Source: an uncultured Oscillibacter sp.
GTDB lineage: Bacteria; Bacillota_A; Clostridia; Oscillospirales; Oscillospiraceae
Length of the DNA: 13,165 bases
Assembly (NCBI GenBank): GCA_951800675.1
Contig: CATOKC010000096.1
Span: 1 to 13,165 of the forward strand
Direction of reading: 5' to 3'
Shown here: piece by piece, positions 6,084 to 12,170 of the stretch
Layout of the letters: each line of letters begins with the position of its first letter
Numbering within the stretch: position 1 is the first letter of the stretch
Notes under the pieces: model-generated
Told to the model about the DNA's origin: nothing
The model's database searches: none
Seen by the model: only the letters and a program-made list of their open reading frames with translations
Program-made: the position numbers and the translations under genes

Positions 6084-7132
6084 TTAGGCGGCCTGTGCCA
6101 AACACTCCCTCATAGCGGCATTGGCAGATCGCCAACCCAGCACACGGCGGGGATAAGAGTTAATCCAATCCTCCGCCCGCTGGATGTCTTTGTCGGTCAC
6201 TTCATCAAAGTTGGTTCCCTTCGGGAAAAACCATCGAATCATCCTGTTCATGTTCTCATTGCTGCCCCGCTCGTAGGCACTATATGGATGGCAATAATAG
6301 AGCTTCGTCCGCTTGCCCTTCCGGCGGCAGGACTTCTCCATCCCGGCACAGTCTGCAAATTCGGAGCCGTTGTCCACCGTGATACTCTTGAACAGTTTGC
6401 AGAAGTCCTTTCCGTATTTCCGCTCCAGACGATTAAGTGCTCTGATAACGCTGACCGTGGTGTGGTCCCGCATTGGCATAATAATTCCCGTCCTGGTCAG
6501 CCGCTCCGTCAGCACAAGCAGCGTCCGCTTGGAGCCTACCGTACCCACCACACAGTCCATTTCCCAATGCCCAAATGCTTCCTGGTCGTTGATCTCGTCA
6601 GGCCGGTGCTCGATACTCTCCCCGCGTGGCGCTCTTGCCGCTTTCTTTTCGCCTCCTGGGTGCTTCTCATTGAGGCGTTTTCCCTTTTCCGCAGGTGTTC
6701 CGGGGACAGAATCAGAAACACGTCCCTCCGGTAGATGCAATTATAAAGTGTACTCTTGCAGATGTCCGTGCTGTATTCCTCCTCGTCTGCCTCAATGGCC
6801 TTTAGTGCAGCAGCGGGGGAAAAGCCGTGGTCTACGATCAACTCCTCAACCTTCTTTGCAAACTTGTGGTCGTTCCCCAGTTTGATGTCCGGCCCCTTCT
6901 CCCGCAAATGCTCCTGATATTTCCGCTCTGCCACGTCTGCGCAGTAGCGCTCGACAAACTCATAGTCTGTAGTTTGTTGAACGCACTTTCCCCTCGCCAG
7001 CTCATAGTAAAGGGTTCGCTCGCAAACGCCGATTGCCTCCGCAATTTTCGCCTTGGGATCTTTGACTTTCAGCATCTTTTCGATAGTCACTCTGTCATTC
7101 CAGGTTATATGTGTACTGCCCTTCTTATTCAT
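6084..7132 (-). pseudogene. IS30-family transposase, interrupted by a frameshift
   Basis: Two frames together make one IS30 transposase of normal length (about 350 residues). The first (7132 down to about 6690) holds the N-terminal HTH region (TIEKMLKVKDPKAKIAEAIG, then TLYYELARG) and reaches STLYNCIYRRDV. The second (about 6695 down to 6084) holds the DDE integrase core: WEMDCVVG (first Asp), ITVDNGSEF (second Asp) and YERGSNEN (Glu). The switch occurs near 6688-6696, where one extra C would restore HLPEKGKR, a usual IS30 sequence. The ATG at 7132 has GGGGGAT upstream. A single-base deletion is the simplest reading. A programmed -1 shift on the A/G runs or a sequencing error cannot be excluded. 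If real, the element cannot move by itself. Confidence 0.88.
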
Positions 7133-7156
7133 GGTTTTATCCCCCTTTTTTGTGGG

Positions 7157-7186
7157 ATATTAACACACGAAAATGTCGAAAATCAA
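7157..7186 (-). promoter_or_regulatory. Possible promoter of the IS30 transposase
   Basis: On the minus strand TTGATT (7181-7186), an 18-base spacer and TAATAT (7157-7162) precede the GGGGGAT ribosome binding site and the ATG at 7132. Each box differs from consensus by one or two bases, so this is a moderate match. Confidence 0.4.
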
Positions 7187-7210
7187 TAGCTCACCCGTTC
7201 TAAAATTACA

Positions 7211-7239
7211 TTTGCCGTAGGCATAAAGCCTACGGCAAA
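7211..7239. terminator. Bidirectional terminator after the XRE gene
   Basis: A perfect 12-bp stem (7211-7222 with 7228-7239) with a 5-base loop sits directly after the XRE stop codon at 7241. Read leftward the tail is TGTAATTTTAG; read rightward it is ATTATTTTTCTT, so both directions are plausible. It insulates the XRE gene from the IS30 element. Confidence 0.75.
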
Positions 7240-7240
7240 A

Positions 7241-7489
7241 TTATTTTTCTTCGGCCTCCAGCAGCCAGTCCGTCGTCACCCCCAGCGCCCCGGCGATTGC
7301 CCGCAGTTCAAAGTCCTGCACCATCCGCAGACCGTTTTCAATCCGGCTGATAGAATCCCGCTCCAGAATAACGCCGTTCACCTGCACCCGTGCCGCCAGG
7401 TCCGATTGTGTGCATCGCTGCCTCGTTCGTTCTTGCCTAATTCTCTCTCCCGATACATTCCTCTGGCCGTTGTAGCTAAACGCTTTCAC
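7241..7489 (-). CDS. XRE family (Cro/CI-type) transcriptional regulator
   Basis: An 82-residue protein that is almost entirely one helix-turn-helix domain (about residues 13-77). It shows GERIRQERTRQRCTQSDLAARV for the first helices, ISRIENGLRMVQDFEL after the recognition helix, and AIAGALGVTTDWLL as the closing helices. This variant with an extended loop (VNGVILERD) is common in small Firmicutes repressors. The start is a GTG at 7489 with GGAGG 7 bases upstream. It is transcribed away from the lipoprotein gene at 7627, and the shared promoter region has five TGTGGYA motifs, one beside its own -10 box, so it probably represses itself and the lipoprotein. It could be a host or a mobile-element regulator; its place between an insertion sequence and phage lysis genes favours mobile DNA. 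Confidence 0.9.
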   Translation of the reverse strand: MKAFSYNGQRNVSGERIRQERTRQRCTQSDLAARVQVNGVILERDSISRIENGLRMVQDFELRAIAGALGVTTDWLLEAEEK

Positions 7490-7502
7490 TTTTCCACCTC
7501 CA

Positions 7503-7600
7503 AAAATATGTGTGGCATTATAGATTTTTGTTTGACATTACCACATTACCGGCGTATCATTGTGGCAATATCCCACTTGTGGTAATACCACACATATTTT
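7503..7600. promoter_or_regulatory. Divergent promoter and operator array between XRE and lipoprotein genes
   Basis: Five copies of TGTGGYA occur: 7511-7517, 7539-7545 (reverse), 7561-7567, 7578-7584 and 7586-7592 (reverse). The last two form the perfect palindrome TGTGGTAATACCACA (7578-7592). The outer ends form an 18-base inverted repeat with one mismatch (7503-7520 with 7583-7600). A rightward promoter, TTGACA (7532-7537), 17-base spacer, TATCAT (7555-7560), carries one copy in its spacer. A leftward TATAAT (7517-7522) overlaps another. The arrangement fits repression of both genes by the XRE protein; binding is inferred. Confidence 0.82.
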
Positions 7601-7626
7601 AAGGGATTGGAAGGAGCCGTAGGACA

Positions 7627-8511
7627 ATGAAAAGATTGGTAAAGCTGTTTGCGCTCGTCGGCCTTTTGGTCGCGGTCTGCTACACGGCCACCGGATGCAT
7701 CGGCGGGAGTAGTGATACCAGCGTAACCCCTCCCGCCGAACAGTCCACCCTTGTTGAATCTGCGCACGAAATCCCGGAGGAAACTCTTAATGCAATCCGT
7801 CGGGAACTGCGCGGATACTTCTACAACTTCGACGACAATTCAATCATTTCCGTTTCTGATTGCAATGGTGCGCTTGATATTGGCCTGTACTATGCTGGCA
7901 TGGTTTTGCGTGTTCCTTTCCCAGATTATGTGAATGCGCTTTCCGTTCAGTCTACAGAGCTTGCGGCAGAGTATGGCGAGGATATTTATAAAATCAGCGT
8001 CCAGTTTACCGGCGGGCATGGCAAATCCATAACTTGGGATAGCAGCGACGGAGTTTCCGGCAATTTGACCGACACATACGAGGATACGTTGTCTCTTTCT
8101 GGCCAGACGGTCGAGGACCTTGTGGAACGGTACGGCTGTATGAACTGGTTTTATGACCTGTCCGACAACGCAACACAATCCAGAACTAAAGACAATGCCC
8201 CGTCTGCGTTTGGTGATAAGTTGGATGTATTTCAAGGCACCTGGGGGAACGATGGTCCATGGCAGATTGTTGTTTGCCTGGAAGATGTCTACTTTGTATG
8301 CTATGACAAGGGTAAGATAGTCGAGGTTAAAGAGTACCATTTTTGCTTTTATGGCGCGGACAGTCTTGCTATCGCGATAGGAAAGACGCCTAAATACCTA
8401 TTTTCCATAGATGATTCTGGAAAATTAGTATCCGAAAAAATATCGAATTTTACTCCCATCATAAATACCTACGAAAAAATAAGCGACGATACAAGCGTTC
8501 CCGCACAATAA
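7627..8511 (+). CDS. Predicted lipoprotein of unknown function
   Basis: A 294-residue protein not recognised as a named family. Residues 1-23 form a lipoprotein signal (MKRLVKLFALVGLLVAV, then TATGC with Cys24 as the lipidated residue), so it should sit on the outer membrane face. A flexible Ser/Thr/Pro stretch (25-45) leads into a mixed alpha/beta body. The C-terminal part (about 199-280) starts FQGTW and has alternating strands, faintly like lipocalin-type beta sheets, but this is only an impression. AAGGAG lies 10 bases before the ATG. Its base composition is more AT-rich than that of the phage genes next to it, suggesting separate acquisition. It is controlled from the divergent XRE operator region and faces the phage lysis genes across a shared terminator, so it may be a prophage-carried surface protein or host remnant. 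Confidence 0.8.
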   Translation: MKRLVKLFALVGLLVAVCYTATGCIGGSSDTSVTPPAEQSTLVESAHEIPEETLNAIRRELRGYFYNFDDNSIISVSDCNGALDIGLYYAGMVLRVPFPDYVNALSVQSTELAAEYGEDIYKISVQFTGGHGKSITWDSSDGVSGNLTDTYEDTLSLSGQTVEDLVERYGCMNWFYDLSDNATQSRTKDNAPSAFGDKLDVFQGTWGNDGPWQIVVCLEDVYFVCYDKGKIVEVKEYHFCFYGADSLAIAIGKTPKYLFSIDDSGKLVSEKISNFTPIINTYEKISDDTSVPAQ

Positions 8512-8560
8512 AAAATCCCCCGGCAGCAGGCCCGCAAAGGACCCGCCGCCGGGGGATTTT
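8512..8560. terminator. Bidirectional terminator between the lipoprotein and holin genes
   Basis: A perfect 13-bp stem (8512-8524 with 8548-8560) begins right after the lipoprotein stop codon and lies 15 bases from the holin stop codon. Read rightward the stem runs into TTTTCTT, and read leftward into TTTTTTATTG, so it can end both convergent transcripts. Confidence 0.9.
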
Positions 8561-8575
8561 CTTGACCGAATTGGT

Positions 8576-9043
8576 CTACTCTTCCGTTTTCTCCACCGTG
8601 GTTTCCACGGTGCTGACCAGCTCGCCGAACACCGGCACGGACAGCGCCAGCGCGGCTTCGCCCTTCTGCTTCCGTACCTCCGCCTCAATCCGGGTGGTCA
8701 GATATTCCCGGATGTCTCCGTATGCGGATTCAATGAACCGCTGCGCCGCCGGGCTGATAGACTGGAGGCAAGCGGCCAGCGCCTTTTGCGCGGCCTGCTT
8801 CTGCGCCTCTGCGTCAAACTTCCCGGCACCTTTCAGCGCGTCTACATAGGTCTGATTGGTCGCGGCCACAGCAGCGGCAATGGCCTCCGCCGCCTCCATG
8901 ATGTAGGTCTTGGCCTTGACGTTCTCGGTGTTTGCCGCCGTGTTCTCGCCCACCTTGCGGATAAGCACGACAAGGTAGGCCGTCAGCACGGGGACCGCCG
9001 CCGTGATAACGGCCAGAAAGATTTCCTTCAAAAATTCCTGCAT
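8576..9043 (-). CDS. Phage holin, LL-H type
   Basis: A 155-residue protein with one hydrophobic N-terminal segment (about 5-30, LKEIFLAVITAAVPVLTAYL) followed by a long charged, alanine-rich helical domain with YVDALKGAGKFD (66-77), a stretch typical of LL-H family phage holins. It would form membrane lesions that release or activate the lysin made from the gene just upstream. A TAGGAGG site lies 6-7 bases before the ATG. It is the last gene of the leftward late operon, 12 bases after the lysin stop codon, and is followed by the terminator at 8512-8560. Lysin-then-holin order with such close spacing is common in Clostridia prophages (family knowledge). Confidence 0.87.
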   Translation of the reverse strand: MQEFLKEIFLAVITAAVPVLTAYLVVLIRKVGENTAANTENVKAKTYIMEAAEAIAAAVAATNQTYVDALKGAGKFDAEAQKQAAQKALAACLQSISPAAQRFIESAYGDIREYLTTRIEAEVRKQKGEAALALSVPVFGELVSTVETTVEKTEE

Positions 9044-9055
9044 GATGTTTTCCTC

Positions 9056-10477
9056 CTATACTTTTTTCAGGTACGTCCCGGAGCTGAACCCCGTGTACTT
9101 GACGCCCTGATACGTCACTTGGATATACAGCCACTTCACGCCGTTCACTTCGGTGTAGTAGCCGTAGTTCTGCACCTTCGTCCCGCAGGGCAGGACAACC
9201 ATGCTCCCGGTCTTGGACCCGGCCACGTTGCGGATGTGTAGGCCGCTTCCCGCCGTCACGGCGTAGGTCCCGGCCAGCTTCTTGTCGAACGACTTCGCAA
9301 CGCCGGTCGCTTTCCGCTCCGCTGTCACGCCCGGCGCGGCCTGCGGCACGTCCTCCGGCTTGACCTCCGCCACGGTGCTGTCCACCAGCTTCCCGCTGTT
9401 GTTGTACTCCCGCGCGTCCACAATCCAGAAGTAAGCGGCCTCGTTTTTGAACGTCGCCAGATTTCCGTTTACCCGGTTGTCCCTGGTGGATGCCGGGTCA
9501 TTGATGCGCACCTTGTCGTCCGCCCACCACAGCATGACGAAATGCCCGCCGCCGGTCCAGGTTCCTTTCTTCATCAGGGCGATAGCGTAGTAGCCCTGTT
9601 TCAGATACTTCACCGTCTCGTCAAAGGACGTGGCCTTGGGGTTGTGGTAGGCGTTCACCCAGTTCAGTTGCCAGCACTTGATACCGTAGGCCGCAAACTG
9701 CGGGGCAAAGTAGGCGTAATAGGTGCCGTTGCCCAGGGCCTTGTACCCGTGGTCCACGGACCATTTGCAGGTGTCCTCCGGCGTGATGTTCTTCCCCGTC
9801 AGGGTGGACAGCAGCATGGCCGCTGCGGTCGGGCCGCACCCGCTGTCCCCGATGGTGGAGTTCTCCCCCTTCACCCGGTAGGGCTTGCTGGCCCACCGCT
9901 TGTCCGTCTGGAGAAAGGAAACAGGCTTTTTGTTCATCTTGGGTCCTCCTTCCGCCGCCTGCTTGGCGGCAAACTTGTCATAGTAGACCTGCCCATACTG
10001 CGCCCGCTTCTGCTTCACCGCCTCCCCCTGGTTGGCGGGCCGCTCAAACTGGAGCAGGACCACATTCGATGCGGTCTTGACATCGGTTGCCGTCACCAGC
10101 ACATAATGCACGAGCTTGTAACTCTCGCGCAGTTCATGTACCAGAAAAGCAAGCTGTGTCTCCAGGTCCCCCACGGACTTCCCCGCCGCCTTGGCAAATG
10201 CCAGCAGCGCGGCCTTGCGGGTGTGATAGGTCCACTGAGCCAGCCCATACCCGGCCCCGTCCTTGGCAAAGTTGGTATAGGCCCCGCTGTCCACCGCCGC
10301 CGTGTAGGCGGCGTCCGTATACCCCAGCTTCTTTTCGTAGGTGTTCTGGAGGTTGGTAGGAATCAGCCCGCTTTCCGCGTAGAGATTTCCCATCAGTCCC
10401 GCCGCGCCGCAGGCGGTCAGGCCCGCCGCCGTCAGGTAGTTCCAGATTTTTTCCTCATTGGTTTTGCCCGTCAGCAT
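9056..10477 (-). CDS. Phage endolysin: tail-type lysozyme, C39-like peptidase and SH3-like domain
   Basis: A 473-residue cell-wall hydrolase with three domains. Residues 1-173 match the phage tail lysozyme type (NEEKIWNYLTAAGLTACGAAG, cut here to its core; AESGL with probable catalytic Glu35; GYGLAQWT). Residues 183-355 look like a C39-like cysteine peptidase, with Cys214 in DSGCGPTAAAML, His312 in GGHFVML and Asp327 in INDPAS. Residues 401-473 form an SH3-like wall-binding domain (GSGLHIRNVAG, then GTYLKKV). It should cleave both a glycan bond and a peptide bond. No signal peptide is present, so release depends on the holin gene 12 bases downstream. A GGAAGGAG site precedes the ATG at 10477. 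An internal Met181 at the domain border could allow a shorter peptidase product. Confidence 0.88.
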   Translation of the reverse strand: MLTGKTNEEKIWNYLTAAGLTACGAAGLMGNLYAESGLIPTNLQNTYEKKLGYTDAAYTAAVDSGAYTNFAKDGAGYGLAQWTYHTRKAALLAFAKAAGKSVGDLETQLAFLVHELRESYKLVHYVLVTATDVKTASNVVLLQFERPANQGEAVKQKRAQYGQVYYDKFAAKQAAEGGPKMNKKPVSFLQTDKRWASKPYRVKGENSTIGDSGCGPTAAAMLLSTLTGKNITPEDTCKWSVDHGYKALGNGTYYAYFAPQFAAYGIKCWQLNWVNAYHNPKATSFDETVKYLKQGYYAIALMKKGTWTGGGHFVMLWWADDKVRINDPASTRDNRVNGNLATFKNEAAYFWIVDAREYNNSGKLVDSTVAEVKPEDVPQAAPGVTAERKATGVAKSFDKKLAGTYAVTAGSGLHIRNVAGSKTGSMVVLPCGTKVQNYGYYTEVNGVKWLYIQVTYQGVKYTGFSSGTYLKKV

Positions 10478-10495
10478 TTGTAAACGCTCCTTCCG

Positions 10496-10903
10496 CTATC
10501 CCATGCCCGGCGGCTCCTGGTTCTCCGCCGCGCTCTCCGTTCTGCTCCTGCCGAACAGTTTCCCTTCGTTGTGTTCAAAGATGTTTTCCAGCACCTTCAA
10601 AAACCCCACGCCCAGGATGGTTTGAATGGCCGGTTCCGACAGCTCCGACATGGTGTAGACCTGCCCCAGCCAGACGGTGGAGTAGATGGCGATACCATAG
10701 CTGGTACAGACCCACACCAGAGCGAAAAACTGCGTCGTCACAAAGAAAAACCGGGTGACAGACCGCAGGATGCTTGGCCGCTCATATCCCGCCCGCAGCT
10801 CCTTTACCCGGCTGCGCAGATGCCGGATAGTTGCCGCGCTGAACACAATGCCCAGGGCGATACCCACCACCAGGGCGGAGACGGCAGCAATCAAAATTTT
10901 CAT
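10496..10903 (-). CDS. Small phage membrane protein of unknown function
   Basis: A 135-residue protein with an N-terminal membrane segment (about 4-25), a basic stretch (27-45), and a second long aromatic-rich hydrophobic region (50-83) that could span once or twice. The tail is hydrophilic (EHNEGKLFGRSR to the end). I do not recognise a family. It lies 8 bases after the preceding gene and 18 bases before the lysin in the late operon, so it is a candidate holin partner, antiholin or spanin-like helper. The ribosome binding site is weak (TAGGTG), suggesting coupled translation. Confidence 0.75.
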   Translation of the reverse strand: MKILIAAVSALVVGIALGIVFSAATIRHLRSRVKELRAGYERPSILRSVTRFFFVTTQFFALVWVCTSYGIAIYSTVWLGQVYTMSELSEPAIQTILGVGFLKVLENIFEHNEGKLFGRSRTESAAENQEPPGMG

Positions 10904-10911
10904 GGCGGCAC

Positions 10912-11190
10912 CTACTCTTCCTCTTCATGGGCCGCTTGGTTCAGATGCTTTTCCAGCTTGTCCAGCGCGGCGGTCACAGGTTCGTTGCACCCTTGCTCTT
11001 TCAGCCCCTTCAAGCAGGCCAGGACCCCATAGCAGATATGCGTCTGCTCCTTGCGGATGGCGGCAAGCTCCTTGTCCTGCTTTTTCTGCCGGTCCACAAA
11101 CTTGATGCACCACACCACAACCCCGCCGATGCCGCCCAGCGCGGCCAGTACCGCCGAGATTGTGATGAGAGTTTCCGCGTCAATGTACAT
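10912..11190 (-). CDS. Small phage membrane protein, holin-like
   Basis: A 92-residue protein with one hydrophobic segment (about 9-31, TISAVLAALGGIGGVVVW) followed by a basic, helical cytoplasmic part. The C-terminal half contains YGVLACLKGLKEQGCN (54-69), a stretch I recognise from many short proteins in Clostridia prophage lysis regions, where it is usually annotated as hypothetical. One membrane span plus a charged tail fits a small class III-like holin or a holin regulator; this is inference. GGAGG lies 8 bases before the ATG. It precedes the other small membrane protein by 8 bases. Confidence 0.82.
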   Translation of the reverse strand: MYIDAETLITISAVLAALGGIGGVVVWCIKFVDRQKKQDKELAAIRKEQTHICYGVLACLKGLKEQGCNEPVTAALDKLEKHLNQAAHEEEE

Positions 11191-11214
11191 GGTTCACACC
11201 TCCAAATTTAAGTA

Positions 11215-11243
11215 CAGGACCGCCCCACGCCGGGACGGCCCTG
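11215..11243 (-). other. Hairpin inside the prophage late operon
   Basis: A 12-bp stem with two G-U pairs (11232-11243 with 11215-11226) and a 5-base loop lie in the only sizeable gap of the operon, between the 55-residue protein and the small holin-like protein. No T run follows, so it is more likely an RNA processing or stability element than a terminator. Confidence 0.5.
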
Positions 11244-11254
11244 CCATTCAATAT

Positions 11255-11422
11255 TCAGTCCTCCCAGCAGCCCATTTCCCGCAGACGGTTTTGTGCCGCA
11301 AGGGCTTCCTCTTCCTGAACCTGCGCCCCAAGCTGTTCTAGGACATACGCCTGGGCCTTGATGATTTCCGCCTGCCGGATGCAGATGTCGGTCAACTCCG
11401 CGATAAGCTCCGTCTTTGTCAT
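11255..11422 (-). CDS. Short phage coiled-coil-like protein
   Basis: A 55-residue protein predicted to be nearly all helical, with regular hydrophobic spacing (LIAELTDICIRQAEIIKAQ, then LEQLGAQVQEEEAL) and the C-terminus MGCWED. I choose the ATG at 11422 because it overlaps the stop codon of the preceding gene as ATGA, a sign of coupled translation, with GAGG four bases upstream. A longer form from 11470 would lie inside the preceding gene. Similar short helical proteins are usual between phage tail and lysis genes; no function is assigned. Confidence 0.75.
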   Translation of the reverse strand: MTKTELIAELTDICIRQAEIIKAQAYVLEQLGAQVQEEEALAAQNRLREMGCWED

Positions 11423-11883
11423 TCCGCCTCGCCGCCGCTTTCCTGTTGCTCCGTGGTATCCGTTTCCCACGCCTGCGGGTAGTCCTCCGGGGAGAAGTTA
11501 GTGTCCTCCTTGCAGCGGTAGGTTTTCCCGTCCGTCCACACCATGTACTCCCCGGCCCGGTACATATCGTGCGCCCCCTGTACCGGAACAAACGGGCGGG
11601 CCGTCTCCGGGGTGGTTCCGTGGAGAGGCCGGTTGAACGTGTACCACGCGGATTCTCCGGGGCGGATGTCTGGATAAGTGGCGTTATCATATTCCTGGTA
11701 GCACTCCCAGGTCTGCCCATCCGCGTTGTAGATGTCCCCCTTGGCGTGCTTTCCCTCCTGCCACTCCGGGTAAAGCCCGGATGCCCGGATGCGCTTGTCG
11801 TCGGTGTCCACAGCCTCCCCCGCAAGGGTGCAGCGGGAAACAAAAATCGCGCTCGAAAGCGCGTTCAAGGTCTTGCCGTCCAT
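11419..11883 (-). CDS. Phage protein with two carbohydrate-binding-like repeats (CBM5/12-like)
   Basis: A 154-residue protein with two related segments: residues 49-81 (GDIYNADGQTWECYQEY, then SAWY) and 111-140 (GEYMVWTDGKTYRC, then YPQAW). The pattern of Gly-Asp/Glu, Tyr, Gly, Trp/Tyr-x-Cys and a closing Ala-Trp resembles chitin-binding family 5/12 modules found in phage tail and lysis proteins. It may bind host surface glycans at the virion tip; this is inference. The ATG overlaps the stop codon of the preceding gene by one base (TAATG), and its own TGA overlaps the next ATG, so translation is coupled on both sides. Confidence 0.78.
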   Translation of the reverse strand: MDGKTLNALSSAIFVSRCTLAGEAVDTDDKRIRASGLYPEWQEGKHAKGDIYNADGQTWECYQEYDNATYPDIRPGESAWYTFNRPLHGTTPETARPFVPVQGAHDMYRAGEYMVWTDGKTYRCKEDTNFSPEDYPQAWETDTTEQQESGGEAE

Positions 11884-12170
11884 TACAGATTAAGCCCCCT
11901 CTCAATAGCCGCCTCGATGGCTCCCACGCGCTCCGCCACGGCCCCGGACTTGTCGATGGTCCGGTAATGCCGGTCGATTTCGTACCAGTCGTAGCAGTTC
12001 CCCTCGCCGTCCTCGTCGCTTCCGGTTTTCTTGACCACCCGGAAATTGTCGGTAATTTTCTCACCGGGGAACTCCTGGACGATTTGCTGGTATCCGGTCA
12101 GGTCGGAATGGGTGCCACCCTTGGTTTTGAGGACTTCGATTTCGCCCTCTGTTCCAAATACATAATCCAT
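11883..12170 (-). CDS. Small phage tail-region protein of unknown function
   Basis: A 95-residue protein with MDYVFGTEGEIEVLKTKGG at the start and a central SDLTGYQQIVQEFPG, a type I associate with short conserved proteins next to tail-fibre genes in Clostridia prophages. The C-terminal helix ends in AIEAAIERGLNL. I choose the ATG at 12170 because AAAGGAG lies 8 bases upstream; an in-frame ATG at 12272 lacks such a site and lies in the reverse transcriptase gene. The first 73 bases overlap the end of that gene. No function is assigned. Confidence 0.78.
   Translation of the reverse strand: MDYVFGTEGEIEVLKTKGGTHSDLTGYQQIVQEFPGEKITDNFRVVKKTGSDEDGEGNCYDWYEIDRHYRTIDKSGAVAERVGAIEAAIERGLNL

Larger units (their letters stand above)
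5962..7190 (-). mobile_element. IS30-family insertion sequence (approximate limits)
   Basis: The element is defined by its IS30-type transposase reading frame and flanking non-coding ends. The limits given are the transposase terminator on the left and the upstream promoter region on the right. Searching by eye, I found no clear pair of terminal inverted repeats or a short target duplication, so the true ends may lie tens of bases away. It separates the B12 riboswitch from the XRE/lipoprotein pair. Confidence 0.65.

Noticed and set aside
5930..7191. Terminal inverted repeats of the IS30 element
   Set aside because: Segments such as GCTATT near 5993 and 7186 or AAAATGTC near 5931 and 7170 are too short, or in direct rather than inverted orientation, to define ends.
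7501..7600. CRISPR-like repeats
   Set aside because: The repeated unit is only 7-10 bases, in both orientations and unevenly spaced, which fits operator sites and not a CRISPR array.
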